Source: Bacteroidales bacterium
GTDB taxonomy: Bacteria; Bacteroidota; Bacteroidia; Bacteroidales; UBA932
NCBI GenBank assembly: GCA_015060455.1
Contig: SUYM01000012.1
Span: 1 to 64,000, forward strand
Direction: 5' to 3'
DNA length: 64,000 nucleotides
The notes under the pieces were generated by a model. That model did not search any database. It saw only the letters and a list, made by a program, of their open reading frames with translations, and was not told where the DNA came from. Numbering within the stretch: the first letter of the stretch is position 1; each line of letters opens with the position of its first letter. Position numbers and translations under genes: made by a program. Of the stretch, positions 17,707 through 26,571 are shown in pieces.

Positions 17707-18297
17707 ATGAAGTCTCTATTTAATATTTTCAGGATCCCGGCAGTAATCATTGCTGCCGGGCTTATCCTGTTTTCTACCAAGGCTAATGCCCAACAGGTCG
17801 CATTGAAGACCAATGCTTTGATGTGGACCGTTCTCACTCCAAATATAGGGGCGGAGTTTGTACTGGGTGAGCGATATAGCCTTGACCTCTCCGTATTCGG
17901 ACATTATAATCCGTATGGAGTGGATTCTAAAATTCTTGCAGTGCAGCCCGAGTTCCGATACTGGTTTAACGGAAGACCGATGATCAGAGAGTTTGTCGGA
18001 GCCTCGACAATGGTTGCAAAATATGATTTTGATATAAAACGACAGGTTCATGACGGATATGCCGCTTCGGCAGGTGTGGTTGGAGGATATGTGTTCCTGT
18101 TGGGCAAAAAGAAGGATACAAAGTGGAGGTTGGAGTTGTGCGGAGGTATATCCCTGCTGTTTTTCAGTCAGAAACAGCATTATAGGGATGATAATTACGA
18201 TGACTATTTTATTGAGCAGGTTGCTGCTGCCAATTCGTGGGGATATAAGATTTTTCCCGCAAAATTAGGTGTGACATTTACTTATATAATAAAATAA
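17707..18297 (+). CDS. DUF3575 domain protein
   Basis: A 196-residue exported protein. The signal peptide ends near ANAQQ, followed directly by the DUF3575 opening VALKTNALMWTVLTPNIGAE, then LAVQPEFRYWF and a closing aromatic strand KLGVTFTYIIK. The size fits a small outer-membrane beta-barrel. It shares its domain with the first gene of the locus but lacks the long helical extension. It abuts the fimbrillin gene upstream and the OmpA-like gene downstream with no gap, consistent with translational coupling. Confidence 0.85.
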   Translation: MKSLFNIFRIPAVIIAAGLILFSTKANAQQVALKTNALMWTVLTPNIGAEFVLGERYSLDLSVFGHYNPYGVDSKILAVQPEFRYWFNGRPMIREFVGASTMVAKYDFDIKRQVHDGYAASAGVVGGYVFLLGKKKDTKWRLELCGGISLLFFSQKQHYRDDNYDDYFIEQVAAANSWGYKIFPAKLGVTFTYIIK

Positions 18298-20841
18298 ATG
18301 GTGCGTAGGTATCTTGAATTTCTCGTTGTCTCCGTAGTCCTGCTTCTTGGCGGGATTGATTGTTTTGCGCAGTCAAAAATCCTTGTGACTGGCAAACTCA
18401 GGAATAAGGATGATGAGCCTGTGAAGGGTGCCTTTGTGTTTGCTTTCGCGACAGAGGAAGAAGGAAATTATGAGTTCAGACTGGCCTCGTCCGAGGACAT
18501 GAAGGAAATGATATATCAGCCTATCATGCCTCATGTCTATGGAATCACTTCAGAAAGCGACGGAACCTATGAGATTACAGTACCCTCAAATGGATCGTTG
18601 ATTTTTTATAATCCCCATTGTACTCCGGTCCTGGTGCATGTAAGGGGCAAGAGGGTTCATAATCCGAAGATGGATGCAAACATACAGTTGGATGCGGCCA
18701 CGGCTACAGCAGAGAGTGGAAGCACCAAGACAAAAAAGGGAAGGACCGTCGTGGTCGGGAATAAATATAGCGTGAGGGATTTCCCTTATATATTGAACAA
18801 GGACAGGTTGGGCGAAATTGAGAGCGTAGGCAGGACAAATGCCAGACTCGTCACTCAGATGTTTCTTGTAAACAAATCAGGAACGGACACTCTCTGGTAT
18901 CATAAGCCAAGGGTCATGGACGGGGAACAGTATCATGCGACCCAGGCGTTACGCAACAATGATCCCCTGTATGAACTCGCAGAAGGTCATTCTTTTGATA
19001 AATCCAGGGATACACTGATCTTCAATCACGTCTTTGAACTTGTGAATCCCAAGGAGGATTATTATTGCAAGGCGCATATCTGGATTGAGGATTATATAAA
19101 GGTGTTCTATTGCGATACTGTGGAACTGCTCAATACGGGCAGGGTATCACGTCCATTCCAGTTTCTTGAATATTCGTTTGAATATGGCCAGTTGGATCAT
19201 AATCGGTTCAAGAAGGAAGCCAGGAAGACTCCTGTGGATGGTTCGAAGGATATGAAACTCAAATTCAGGGTCAATTCCTCCCAACTGGATATGTCTGACA
19301 GTGAAACCATGGCTTCTTTGGATTCACTGAAAGCGGAACTCCGACAGATATGTAATGATCCGGCTTCTGACCTTATAGATATAAATTTTTACGGATTTTC
19401 GTCTCCGGAAGGTAAGTATGACAAGAATCTTTCATTGTCTGGACAGAGGACCTCAACTGTTAAGAACAGCGTGCTTTCAGCCCTTCCTCGCGAATTTCAG
19501 AAATTGGGACGGCGTTCCAAGGGTGAGGTGGCTTCATGGAGTCAGGTGGCTGATATACTTGAAGCCGACAGTCTTGTTATGCAGGCTCTTGAGGTAAGGA
19601 AGATCGTCGCGGACAACCCGAAGAACATTGATGCACAAGGAGCAAAAATCAGGGGCCTGAGTTACTATCGTTCGGAAATAGTGCCACGCCTGGAGCAACT
19701 TCGCGTAGTCCGTTGCGAATACAAGACAGTGGTCACGCGTAAACTTGAACCTGAGGAGATCATGGCCCGATACAAGGCGGACCCGAATTTTGAAGGGGAT
19801 TATGAGTTCACCCTCAATGACTATTGGCATCTTTTCGCGATGGTCAAGGATAAAGACGAGTTGGAGAAACTTTATAGAAAGGCCATAAAGGTGGCATGGG
19901 CCGAGGAACGTGAGCATTGGATGCTGCCTGCCAATAATCTGGCTGTCATGTTATTGGAAAAGAAACAGGTGGACACGACATTGTTGGCCCCGTTCATCAG
20001 CCGGAAATTCGGTCTGAATGCAACCCCGATGGACAGGAACGGCAAGAAACTGCTGGTCAATCATCCTTCTGTGGTCATGAACCAGGTGCAGATGTATATG
20101 CTGGCCAAGGAATATGAGAAGGCGGAGGAACTGTCTTCCCTGCTTGAAACCCAGAATCCTGTGCTGCGCGCAATCGTAAGGTGCCTTGGAGGCTATATCG
20201 ATCCGGAAGACCCGAGCGATGCCAGAAGAATTGATGAGATATGCCGGTCCTCTGCGCGGAATACGGCCATAATCAACATGTACAATGAGGTATATGATTC
20301 GACGACGGCTGTGATTCTCAATAAATTGCCAAAGGACGAACCTGTTACTCTTTATCTGAAGGCTCAGAGAATATGTCTTGAACACGCCAATCAGGCGACA
20401 TATCTGAAGACGAGGCCTTTTGACAGGGAAACGGATCCCGATTTTGAACATCCGGAGGACAAATGGTCCGATTTCGCCACCCCGGAACAGATGAACAAGC
20501 AGGCGAAATTTATCCGGAAACTGGAAGCGAAAGTCCGTGAATATGAGAGGCTTCAGGTGGATTATGCCAATCCCGTGCTTGTGCCGTTTGAAGAAACGAT
20601 GAACTATTTCAGGTACGAGTTGGATCAGGCTCGGGAAAAACTTGCAAAGATGAAGACCGGCGAGGACCGTGTGTTCAATAAGTATGAGGGGGATATCAAG
20701 GCATGGGATGCGGCCAGGGCTTACCTTGTCAAATGTTTTGCTTTGGACAAGAAGTATATTGAAATCGCAAAACGGGATGCCGACATCAATGAGGATCTCT
20801 ACAATGATATAATGGGTATTGAAAAGGAGGGGAAAAGATGA
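18298..20841 (+). CDS. Large exported protein with carboxypeptidase-regulatory-like and OmpA-like segments
   Basis: An 847-residue protein with a signal peptide ending near CFAQS. Residues ~25-135 look like a beta-sandwich carrier module (ILVTGKLRNKDDEPVKGAFV, DGTYEITVPSNG). A middle region has OmpA-like features: LKFRVNSSQLD, a run of Asp/Leu helices, then INFYGFSSPEGKYDKNLSLS and QRT, the usual peptidoglycan-binding pattern (SxEGxxxxNxxLSxxRA). The C-terminal ~400 residues are helical, rich in Lys/Glu, possibly TPR-like, and unassigned. A role tying the surface structure to the peptidoglycan is inferred. It overlaps the next gene by ATGA. Confidence 0.65.
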   Translation: MVRRYLEFLVVSVVLLLGGIDCFAQSKILVTGKLRNKDDEPVKGAFVFAFATEEEGNYEFRLASSEDMKEMIYQPIMPHVYGITSESDGTYEITVPSNGSLIFYNPHCTPVLVHVRGKRVHNPKMDANIQLDAATATAESGSTKTKKGRTVVVGNKYSVRDFPYILNKDRLGEIESVGRTNARLVTQMFLVNKSGTDTLWYHKPRVMDGEQYHATQALRNNDPLYELAEGHSFDKSRDTLIFNHVFELVNPKEDYYCKAHIWIEDYIKVFYCDTVELLNTGRVSRPFQFLEYSFEYGQLDHNRFKKEARKTPVDGSKDMKLKFRVNSSQLDMSDSETMASLDSLKAELRQICNDPASDLIDINFYGFSSPEGKYDKNLSLSGQRTSTVKNSVLSALPREFQKLGRRSKGEVASWSQVADILEADSLVMQALEVRKIVADNPKNIDAQGAKIRGLSYYRSEIVPRLEQLRVVRCEYKTVVTRKLEPEEIMARYKADPNFEGDYEFTLNDYWHLFAMVKDKDELEKLYRKAIKVAWAEEREHWMLPANNLAVMLLEKKQVDTTLLAPFISRKFGLNATPMDRNGKKLLVNHPSVVMNQVQMYMLAKEYEKAEELSSLLETQNPVLRAIVRCLGGYIDPEDPSDARRIDEICRSSARNTAIINMYNEVYDSTTAVILNKLPKDEPVTLYLKAQRICLEHANQATYLKTRPFDRETDPDFEHPEDKWSDFATPEQMNKQAKFIRKLEAKVREYERLQVDYANPVLVPFEETMNYFRYELDQAREKLAKMKTGEDRVFNKYEGDIKAWDAARAYLVKCFALDKKYIEIAKRDADINEDLYNDIMGIEKEGKR

Positions 20842-22115
20842 TCAGATTTCGTACGACTATATTGATGCTTGTGTTTTCTGTGTGCTTCTTTTCTGCGGGG
20901 GCGCGGGATACTGCTGTGGGATTGCCTGAAAAAGAGGACACGAGCCGGGTGGAAAACAAAAAGAAGTCCGGGCCGATTGCTATCGATAACTGGGGGGATG
21001 CATCCAGATATATAAGACAGCGTAGAGATGTGAGCGCACCTAAGACGCCTTTTGTTACAGATAAATTCAGGGAAAACCTGCATCTGGGAGTTGTGGGACT
21101 TGCCCGTGCTCCGTTCTCGGATGATTATGCCTTTGCTTATGGTGCGGGAGTATCGGCATTGAAGTGGTTCAATACTTCTTTGGGTGTCCGTGCGGATGTC
21201 TTGGGAGAGTATATGCACAGCAATCTTACAGGGAATCGTGTTGGTGAGTTGTCGGTTGGATGCTCGCTGTTGTTTAATGTGTCTTCCTATATCTCCGGTT
21301 TTGACAAAATGCGTTTCTGTGAGGTATCTACTGTGATGGGAGTGGGATATTCCTGTCGTTGGGACCTTATGACAGAGCATTACTTTGCCGGTAATGTCGG
21401 TGTAAATATCAATATGAGGCTGGGCAAAGGGCTGTCTCTTTATTTGGAGCCTCACCTGCCTCTGTATTTGGGAATCGGTGGACTTACATATGGTTTTGCT
21501 ACCAGTGCAGGAATTTATTATGACCTGTCAACCCAGTTGTATAAACCGACTATTGCTGGAAAGTATTATGTGTTCTGCTCAGGCGGAATGCAGTTGCAGA
21601 ATTCCGAACTGGTGAAAATGGCTTCGGACAAGGATTATTCCACAATAGGTTATACGACGTCCTTGGGCTTTGGCCGCCGTTTTGACGATTATCTGGCTTT
21701 GAGACTGTCGGCTCTTTATTCCACCCATACATGGACAGTCTATTATGGCGGCAAGGCTATGCCTGCCAGATATTTTGCCTTCAGGGCCGAGGTGGAGTTC
21801 GATGCCTTGAGTCTGATTCTGGACAAGTGCGGTGTGAAGAACTTTCCTCTCGGCTTTGGTGTCGTTTTAGGACCTGAGGCGGGATGCCTGATCAAGAAGG
21901 ATCTTGGAGAGACTCTCACAAGACACTATGTAGGACTGACCGGCGCATTCCATCTGGATTATCATTTCGGAAAGAGGGTCGGTGTCTTCATTGAGCCACG
22001 TATGTCCCTGCTGCCATACAGCGCCCCTCATGACTCGAGTACAGCAAATAATGCCTACCGAAACTATTACGACGGTCTGTTCAATCTGACATTAGGCGTC
22101 GAGGTGGATATTTAG
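20838..22115 (+). CDS. Predicted outer-membrane beta-barrel protein, last gene of the fimbrial locus
   Basis: A 425-residue exported protein (signal peptide MIRFRTTILMLVFSVCFFSAGA). Many alternating aromatic/polar strands (SLGVRADVLGEYM, LSLYLEPHLPLYLG, FHLDYHFGKRVGVFIEPRMS) and an ending on a beta-strand (NLTLGVEVDI) suggest a barrel. I do not recognise a named family. The start codon overlaps the stop of the preceding gene (ATGA). A strong terminator follows, so the locus of eight genes probably forms one transcription unit. Confidence 0.6.
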   Translation: MIRFRTTILMLVFSVCFFSAGARDTAVGLPEKEDTSRVENKKKSGPIAIDNWGDASRYIRQRRDVSAPKTPFVTDKFRENLHLGVVGLARAPFSDDYAFAYGAGVSALKWFNTSLGVRADVLGEYMHSNLTGNRVGELSVGCSLLFNVSSYISGFDKMRFCEVSTVMGVGYSCRWDLMTEHYFAGNVGVNINMRLGKGLSLYLEPHLPLYLGIGGLTYGFATSAGIYYDLSTQLYKPTIAGKYYVFCSGGMQLQNSELVKMASDKDYSTIGYTTSLGFGRRFDDYLALRLSALYSTHTWTVYYGGKAMPARYFAFRAEVEFDALSLILDKCGVKNFPLGFGVVLGPEAGCLIKKDLGETLTRHYVGLTGAFHLDYHFGKRVGVFIEPRMSLLPYSAPHDSSTANNAYRNYYDGLFNLTLGVEVDI

Positions 22116-22153
22116 ATCCGGTCAATCGTTTATAGTCATCAAATTTATAGTAT

Positions 22154-22180
22154 AAAAATGGCGCATTGTGCGCCATTTTT
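22154..22180 (+). terminator. Intrinsic terminator ending the fimbrial locus
   Basis: A perfect 12-bp stem AAAAATGGCGCA/TGCGCCATTTTT with a TTG loop, flanked by A and T runs, 39 bases after the last gene of the locus and before purE. Confidence 0.85.
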
Positions 22181-22182
22181 AT

Positions 22183-22190
22183 TATTTTTG
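22183..22190 (+). promoter_or_regulatory. Candidate -7 box of purE
   Basis: TATTTTTG fits TAnnTTTG and lies 29 bases before the purE ATG. The -33 region would lie in the terminator hairpin and has no clear TTTG. Confidence 0.45.
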
Positions 22191-22219
22191 CGGGATTGTA
22201 GAAAATACTTGACAAATAT

Positions 22220-22687
22220 ATGAAAGTAGCAGTAATCATGGGATCGACCAGCGACCTTGACATCATGTCGCAGGCGATAAATGTCCTCGAAGATCTCGGG
22301 GTGGAAGTAGTTAAGAGAGTCATCAGCGCACACCGTACTCCTGACCTTATGTGCGAGTTTGCAAAATCGGCAAAGGCAGAAGGTATCGGTGCCATCATTG
22401 CCGGAGCAGGCGGGGCGGCCCACGTGGCAGGTGTCGTTGCCGGCATGACCACAGTTCCTGTAATCGGAGTCCCTATCCAGACCAAGGCTCTCGGCGGAAT
22501 GGATTCGCTTCTTTCCATTGTGCAGATGCCTGCCGGTATTCCTGTGGCGACTATGGCCATCAACGGAGCCAAGAATGCAGGCCTTTTCGCAGCCCAGATT
22601 CTTGCGCTGACAGATGCGGAACTGTCTGCAAGACTTGACGCCTTCCGCGCTGCACAGACACAGAAAGTGCTGGATGCGACAATTTAA
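22220..22687 (+). CDS. purE: N5-carboxyaminoimidazole ribonucleotide mutase
   Basis: Class I PurE, which moves the carboxylate of N5-CAIR to C4 in purine biosynthesis. Motifs: the start [25 protein letters not shown] with the catalytic His, and the small-residue loop [17 protein letters not shown] followed by TTVPVIGVP. The 155-residue length is normal. It is the first of three consecutive purine genes (purE-purL-purF) separated by short repeat-bearing gaps. Confidence 0.96.
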   Translation: MKVAVIMGSTSDLDIMSQAINVLEDLGVEVVKRVISAHRTPDLMCEFAKSAKAEGIGAIIAGAGGAAHVAGVVAGMTTVPVIGVPIQTKALGGMDSLLSIVQMPAGIPVATMAINGAKNAGLFAAQILALTDAELSARLDAFRAAQTQKVLDATI

Positions 22688-22689
22688 AA

Positions 22690-22740
22690 AGATGTCTCGA
22701 CTTCGCTCCTTTGTTATCCTGAGCGCAGCGAAGGATCTGT
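22690..22740. repeat. Intergenic hairpin repeats between purE and purL
   Basis: A fragment GATGTCTCGACTTCGCTC is followed by a unit from TTATCCTGAGC to AGGATCTG. Both belong to the TGTCAT...ATCTG hairpin family. Confidence 0.7.
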
Positions 22741-22765
22741 TTAAAGAATACAACTGAATCACTAT

Positions 22766-25700
22766 ATGAACAACTATCGCATTTACGTAGAAAAGTACCC
22801 TGAATTTCAGGTGGAAGCACGCAGCCTCTTGAGCGAGTTGAACGAAAACCTTCAACTTGATCTCTCGACGCTGCGTCTGCTCAATGTATATGACCTCTTC
22901 GGTTTCTCGAAGGACCTTCTCGAGAAGAGCCGCTACAGCGTGTTCGGAGAGATCGTGACCGACAGCGTGACCGACGAGTGTAACCTCGAAGGCGCGAAAT
23001 ATATTGCCGTGGAGTACCTTCCGGGCCAGTTCGACCAGAGGGCGGCTTCAGCAGTGGATTGCGTGCGCCTTATAGACCCGTCCGCACAGGTAAGCATAAA
23101 GAGTTCGAAACTCATCATCCTGCCGGCAGACACAACAGATGAGGTGATTGCCAAGATCAAGAAATATTATATCAATGCGGTGGAGTCCCGCGAGAAGGAC
23201 CTCTCGAAACTCAATGCAATGGAGCAGCCGGAGGTGATACCGGTACAGGTCCTCGAAGGCCTGACCGCCCTCACGGAAGAGGAACTTGCACCGTATTGCA
23301 AGAAGATGGGGCTGGCAATGAACGCCGATGACCTCCGTGAGGTTGTCAATTACTTCAAGGCCGAGGGACGCGATCCGTTCGAGACCGAACTCCGTATCCT
23401 TGATACATATTGGTCTGACCACTGCCGTCATACAACCTTCACCACAGAACTTGAAGACATCGATGTGGAGGAGTCCTTCCTCAAAGACGAGATTGACGGC
23501 ACGCTCAACCTCTACATGAAGATCCGCAAGGAACTCGGACGTGAGAACAAGGGCCTGAACCTTATGGACATGGCCTGCATCGGCGCGCGTTACCTCAAGA
23601 GCAAGGGCCTTCTTGATGATATGGAGGTAAGCGAGGAGAATAACGCATGCAGCATCTATGTGGATGTCGATATAGTTGACGACGAGGGCGAGATGACCAC
23701 AGAAAAGTGGCTTCTCCAGTTCAAGAACGAGACACACAACCACCCGACTGAAATCGAGCCGTTCGGTGGTGCGGCAACCTGTCTGGGCGGTGCCATCCGT
23801 GACCCTCTTTCAGGCCGTGCGTATGTTTATCAGGCTATGCGCGTGACAGGAGCAGGTGATATCTATCTCCCTGTGGCCGACACCATGCCGGGCAAACTTC
23901 CGCAGAGCATCATTTCACGTAAGGCCGCTCACGGATATTCAAGTTACGGTAACCAGATCGGACTTGCGACGACTCATGTGCGTGAGGTATATCACGAGGG
24001 ATATGTTGCAAAGCGTCTCGAAGTGGGTGCAGTTGTCGGTGCAGTGAAGGCTGACAGCGTACGTCGCGAAAGCCCTGCCCCTGGCGATGTGGTCCTCCTT
24101 CTCGGCGGCCGTACAGGTCGTGACGGAGTAGGTGGAGCGACAGGCTCGTCAAAGGAGCACACTGAGGAGTCTCTCGAGACCTGCGGCAGCGAGGTTCAGA
24201 AGGGTAATGCACCAGAGGAAAGGAAACTCCAGAGGCTTTTCCGCCGTCCTGAGGTGACAAGACTCATCAAGAAATCCAACGACTTCGGTGCTGGCGGCGT
24301 CAGCGTGGCGATCGGCGAACTTACCGACGGTCTTGACATATACCTTGACAGAGTGCCGACAAAGTATAGCGGACTCAACTCCACAGAACTGGCCATCAGC
24401 GAGTCGCAGGAGCGTATGTCGGTTGTAATCGAGGCAAAGGACAAGGAAGCTATGATGGCTTACTGCGCAAGTGAGAATGTAGAGGTAACCCATGTTGCTG
24501 ACGTTACTGACAGAGGCCGCATGCGTATGTTCAACGGTGAGAGAATGGTGGTTGACCTTTCCCGCGAATTTATCGACAGCGCGGGAGCAAAGCATTACGC
24601 AAAGGCTACCGTAGGTGCAGTCGAGCAGAAGAATCCGTTTGAGCGTAATGTGGAGGGTGAAAACCTCCGTGAGAAGATGTTCAACAATCTCCAGGATCCT
24701 AATGTTACTTCACAGAAGGGTCTGATCGAGATGTTCGACTCTTCTATCGGCCGTTCGACAGTCCTTATGCCGTTCGGAGGTATGCTCCAGACCACTGAGA
24801 CACAGGTGTCTGTACAGAAGCTTCCTACTGACGGATATACTGATACCGCGTCTATCATGGCGTTCGGTTACAACCCGTTCATCGCAAGCTGGAGCCCGTA
24901 TCATGGCGCTGCATACGCAGTAGTCGAGGCATGCTCGAAGGTTGTTGCCGCAGGTGCATCATACGAGAAGATGCGTTTTTCTTATCAGGAGTATTTCGAG
25001 AGAATGACCGACCGCAAGTCATGGGGCAAGCCGCTTTCAGCCCTTCTTGGTGCCCTCAAAATGCAGGTTGAGTTCGGTCTCCCGTCTATCGGTGGCAAGG
25101 ACTCCATGAGCGGAACATTCGAGAACATCAACGTGCCGCCTATGCTCATGGCCTTCGGTATCACCACTGTCGATGCTGAGCAGGTCATCTCTCCTGAACT
25201 CAAATACGAAGGCAACAAACTGTATCTGGTCAAGCATACTCCACTTGACAACCACATGCCGGATGTGGAGCAACTCAAGGCCAACTGGAAGTTCATCCAC
25301 GAGCAGGTGCTCTCTGACAATATCGTTTCTGGCTATGCACTCGGATTCGGAGGCGTTGCCGAGGCTATCTGTAAGATGTCTTTCGGTAACGGTCTTGATG
25401 CCAAGATAAATATGGATGAGGCAGAACTCTTCAACTACGGTTACGGTTCCATCCTCGTCGAGGCAGAGAATGCCCTCGACTATCCGAATGCGGTCCTCAT
25501 CGGTGAGGTGACTGACGGAGAGGAGAGCGAACTTACGGTGAACGGTGTCAAGTTTGACCTTTTCGAACTCATGGATGTCAACGGCGCCAAGTTCGCACAG
25601 GTATATCCTGATACTGCCGAGGCATATCACAAGGAGGTCGTTCCTGCCGGAATGGAAGATGTGAAGCCTCTCAAAGTCAAGAAATCCCAGATGAAATATA

Positions 25701-26524
25701 AGGGCGAACCTGTTCAGAAGCCTATTGCCTATCTCCCTGTCTTCCCTGGTACGAACTGTGACTATGATTCAGCCAAGGCTTGGAGAAATGCCGGTGCCGA
25801 GGTCCGCATGAGCGTGTTCTGCAACCTTACCGAAGATGATATATTCAGGTCTATAGCCGAGATGAAGAAGAATATCGACGAATGTCATATCCTTATGATC
25901 TGTGGCGGATTCTCTGCTGGTGACGAACCTGACGGAAGCGGTAAGTTTATTGCAAACGTGCTGAACAACAAGGAGATAGCGGACGCAATCCATGCTCTGC
26001 TCGATCGTGGCGGACTTATTCTCGGTATCTGCAACGGATTCCAGGCCCTTGTGAAGTCGGGTCTTCTCCCGTACGGCCGTCTGGGCATGGTGACCAAGGA
26101 AAGCCCAACACTCTTCCGCAACGACATCAACCGTCATATCTCCCAGATTGTGACCACCCGCGTGGGCACGACCAACTCCCCTTGGCTTTCAGGCTTTGCT
26201 GTGGGTGATCTTCACACAATTGCAGTAAGCCACGGTGAGGGTAAGTTTGTGGTGAACGAGGAACTTGCGCGCGAACTCTTTGCAAACGGTCAGGTGGCAT
26301 TCCAGTACGTGGATCCGCTTGAAGAAGAGCCTACGATGGAGTCACCGTACAACCCTAACGGCTCATACTACGCTATCGAGGGTATCATCAGCAAGAATGG
26401 ACAGATTCTCGGAAAGATGGGACATACCGAGCGTTATGAGGGCAACCTGTTCAAGAATATCATGGATGAGGGGCTTGAGCAGCCGCTCTTTGACAATGCG
26501 GTGGCTTACTTTAGAGGAGAATGA
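22766..26524 (+). CDS. purL: Phosphoribosylformylglycinamidine synthase (large, PurSLQ-fused form)
   Basis: Converts FGAR, glutamine and ATP to FGAM. In 1252 residues it fuses the N-terminal PurS-like domain, two AIR-synthase-like halves and a C-terminal glutaminase. Visible motifs are FKNETHNHPTEIEPFGGAATCLGG, LLGGRTGRDGVGGATGSS, DFGAGGVSVAIGEL and FGLPSIGGKDSMSG. The glutaminase has GICNGFQALVKSG with the nucleophile Cys and AVSHGEGKF with the His; all key residues seem intact. This contrasts with guaA in the same window, whose glutaminase is broken. Confidence 0.97.
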   Translation: MNNYRIYVEKYPEFQVEARSLLSELNENLQLDLSTLRLLNVYDLFGFSKDLLEKSRYSVFGEIVTDSVTDECNLEGAKYIAVEYLPGQFDQRAASAVDCVRLIDPSAQVSIKSSKLIILPADTTDEVIAKIKKYYINAVESREKDLSKLNAMEQPEVIPVQVLEGLTALTEEELAPYCKKMGLAMNADDLREVVNYFKAEGRDPFETELRILDTYWSDHCRHTTFTTELEDIDVEESFLKDEIDGTLNLYMKIRKELGRENKGLNLMDMACIGARYLKSKGLLDDMEVSEENNACSIYVDVDIVDDEGEMTTEKWLLQFKNETHNHPTEIEPFGGAATCLGGAIRDPLSGRAYVYQAMRVTGAGDIYLPVADTMPGKLPQSIISRKAAHGYSSYGNQIGLATTHVREVYHEGYVAKRLEVGAVVGAVKADSVRRESPAPGDVVLLLGGRTGRDGVGGATGSSKEHTEESLETCGSEVQKGNAPEERKLQRLFRRPEVTRLIKKSNDFGAGGVSVAIGELTDGLDIYLDRVPTKYSGLNSTELAISESQERMSVVIEAKDKEAMMAYCASENVEVTHVADVTDRGRMRMFNGERMVVDLSREFIDSAGAKHYAKATVGAVEQKNPFERNVEGENLREKMFNNLQDPNVTSQKGLIEMFDSSIGRSTVLMPFGGMLQTTETQVSVQKLPTDGYTDTASIMAFGYNPFIASWSPYHGAAYAVVEACSKVVAAGASYEKMRFSYQEYFERMTDRKSWGKPLSALLGALKMQVEFGLPSIGGKDSMSGTFENINVPPMLMAFGITTVDAEQVISPELKYEGNKLYLVKHTPLDNHMPDVEQLKANWKFIHEQVLSDNIVSGYALGFGGVAEAICKMSFGNGLDAKINMDEAELFNYGYGSILVEAENALDYPNAVLIGEVTDGEESELTVNGVKFDLFELMDVNGAKFAQVYPDTAEAYHKEVVPAGMEDVKPLKVKKSQMKYKGEPVQKPIAYLPVFPGTNCDYDSAKAWRNAGAEVRMSVFCNLTEDDIFRSIAEMKKNIDECHILMICGGFSAGDEPDGSGKFIANVLNNKEIADAIHALLDRGGLILGICNGFQALVKSGLLPYGRLGMVTKESPTLFRNDINRHISQIVTTRVGTTNSPWLSGFAVGDLHTIAVSHGEGKFVVNEELARELFANGQVAFQYVDPLEEEPTMESPYNPNGSYYAIEGIISKNGQILGKMGHTERYEGNLFKNIMDEGLEQPLFDNAVAYFRGE

Positions 26525-26528
26525 TAAC

Positions 26529-26553
26529 GTCATCCCCGGTTGACCGGGGATCT
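26529..26553. repeat. Hairpin repeat with ATCCCCGG/CCGGGGAT stem
   Basis: GTCATCCCCGG, loop TTGA, CCGGGGATCT: a perfect 8-bp stem with the same GTCAT and ATCT ends as the other repeats but a different stem and loop. It lies between purL and purF. Confidence 0.7.
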
Positions 26554-26571
26554 AAAAAAACGAACGAAACA

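Noticed and set aside
22145-22855. 236-codon minus-strand ORF
   Set aside because: Antisense to purE and the start of purL, which are certain.
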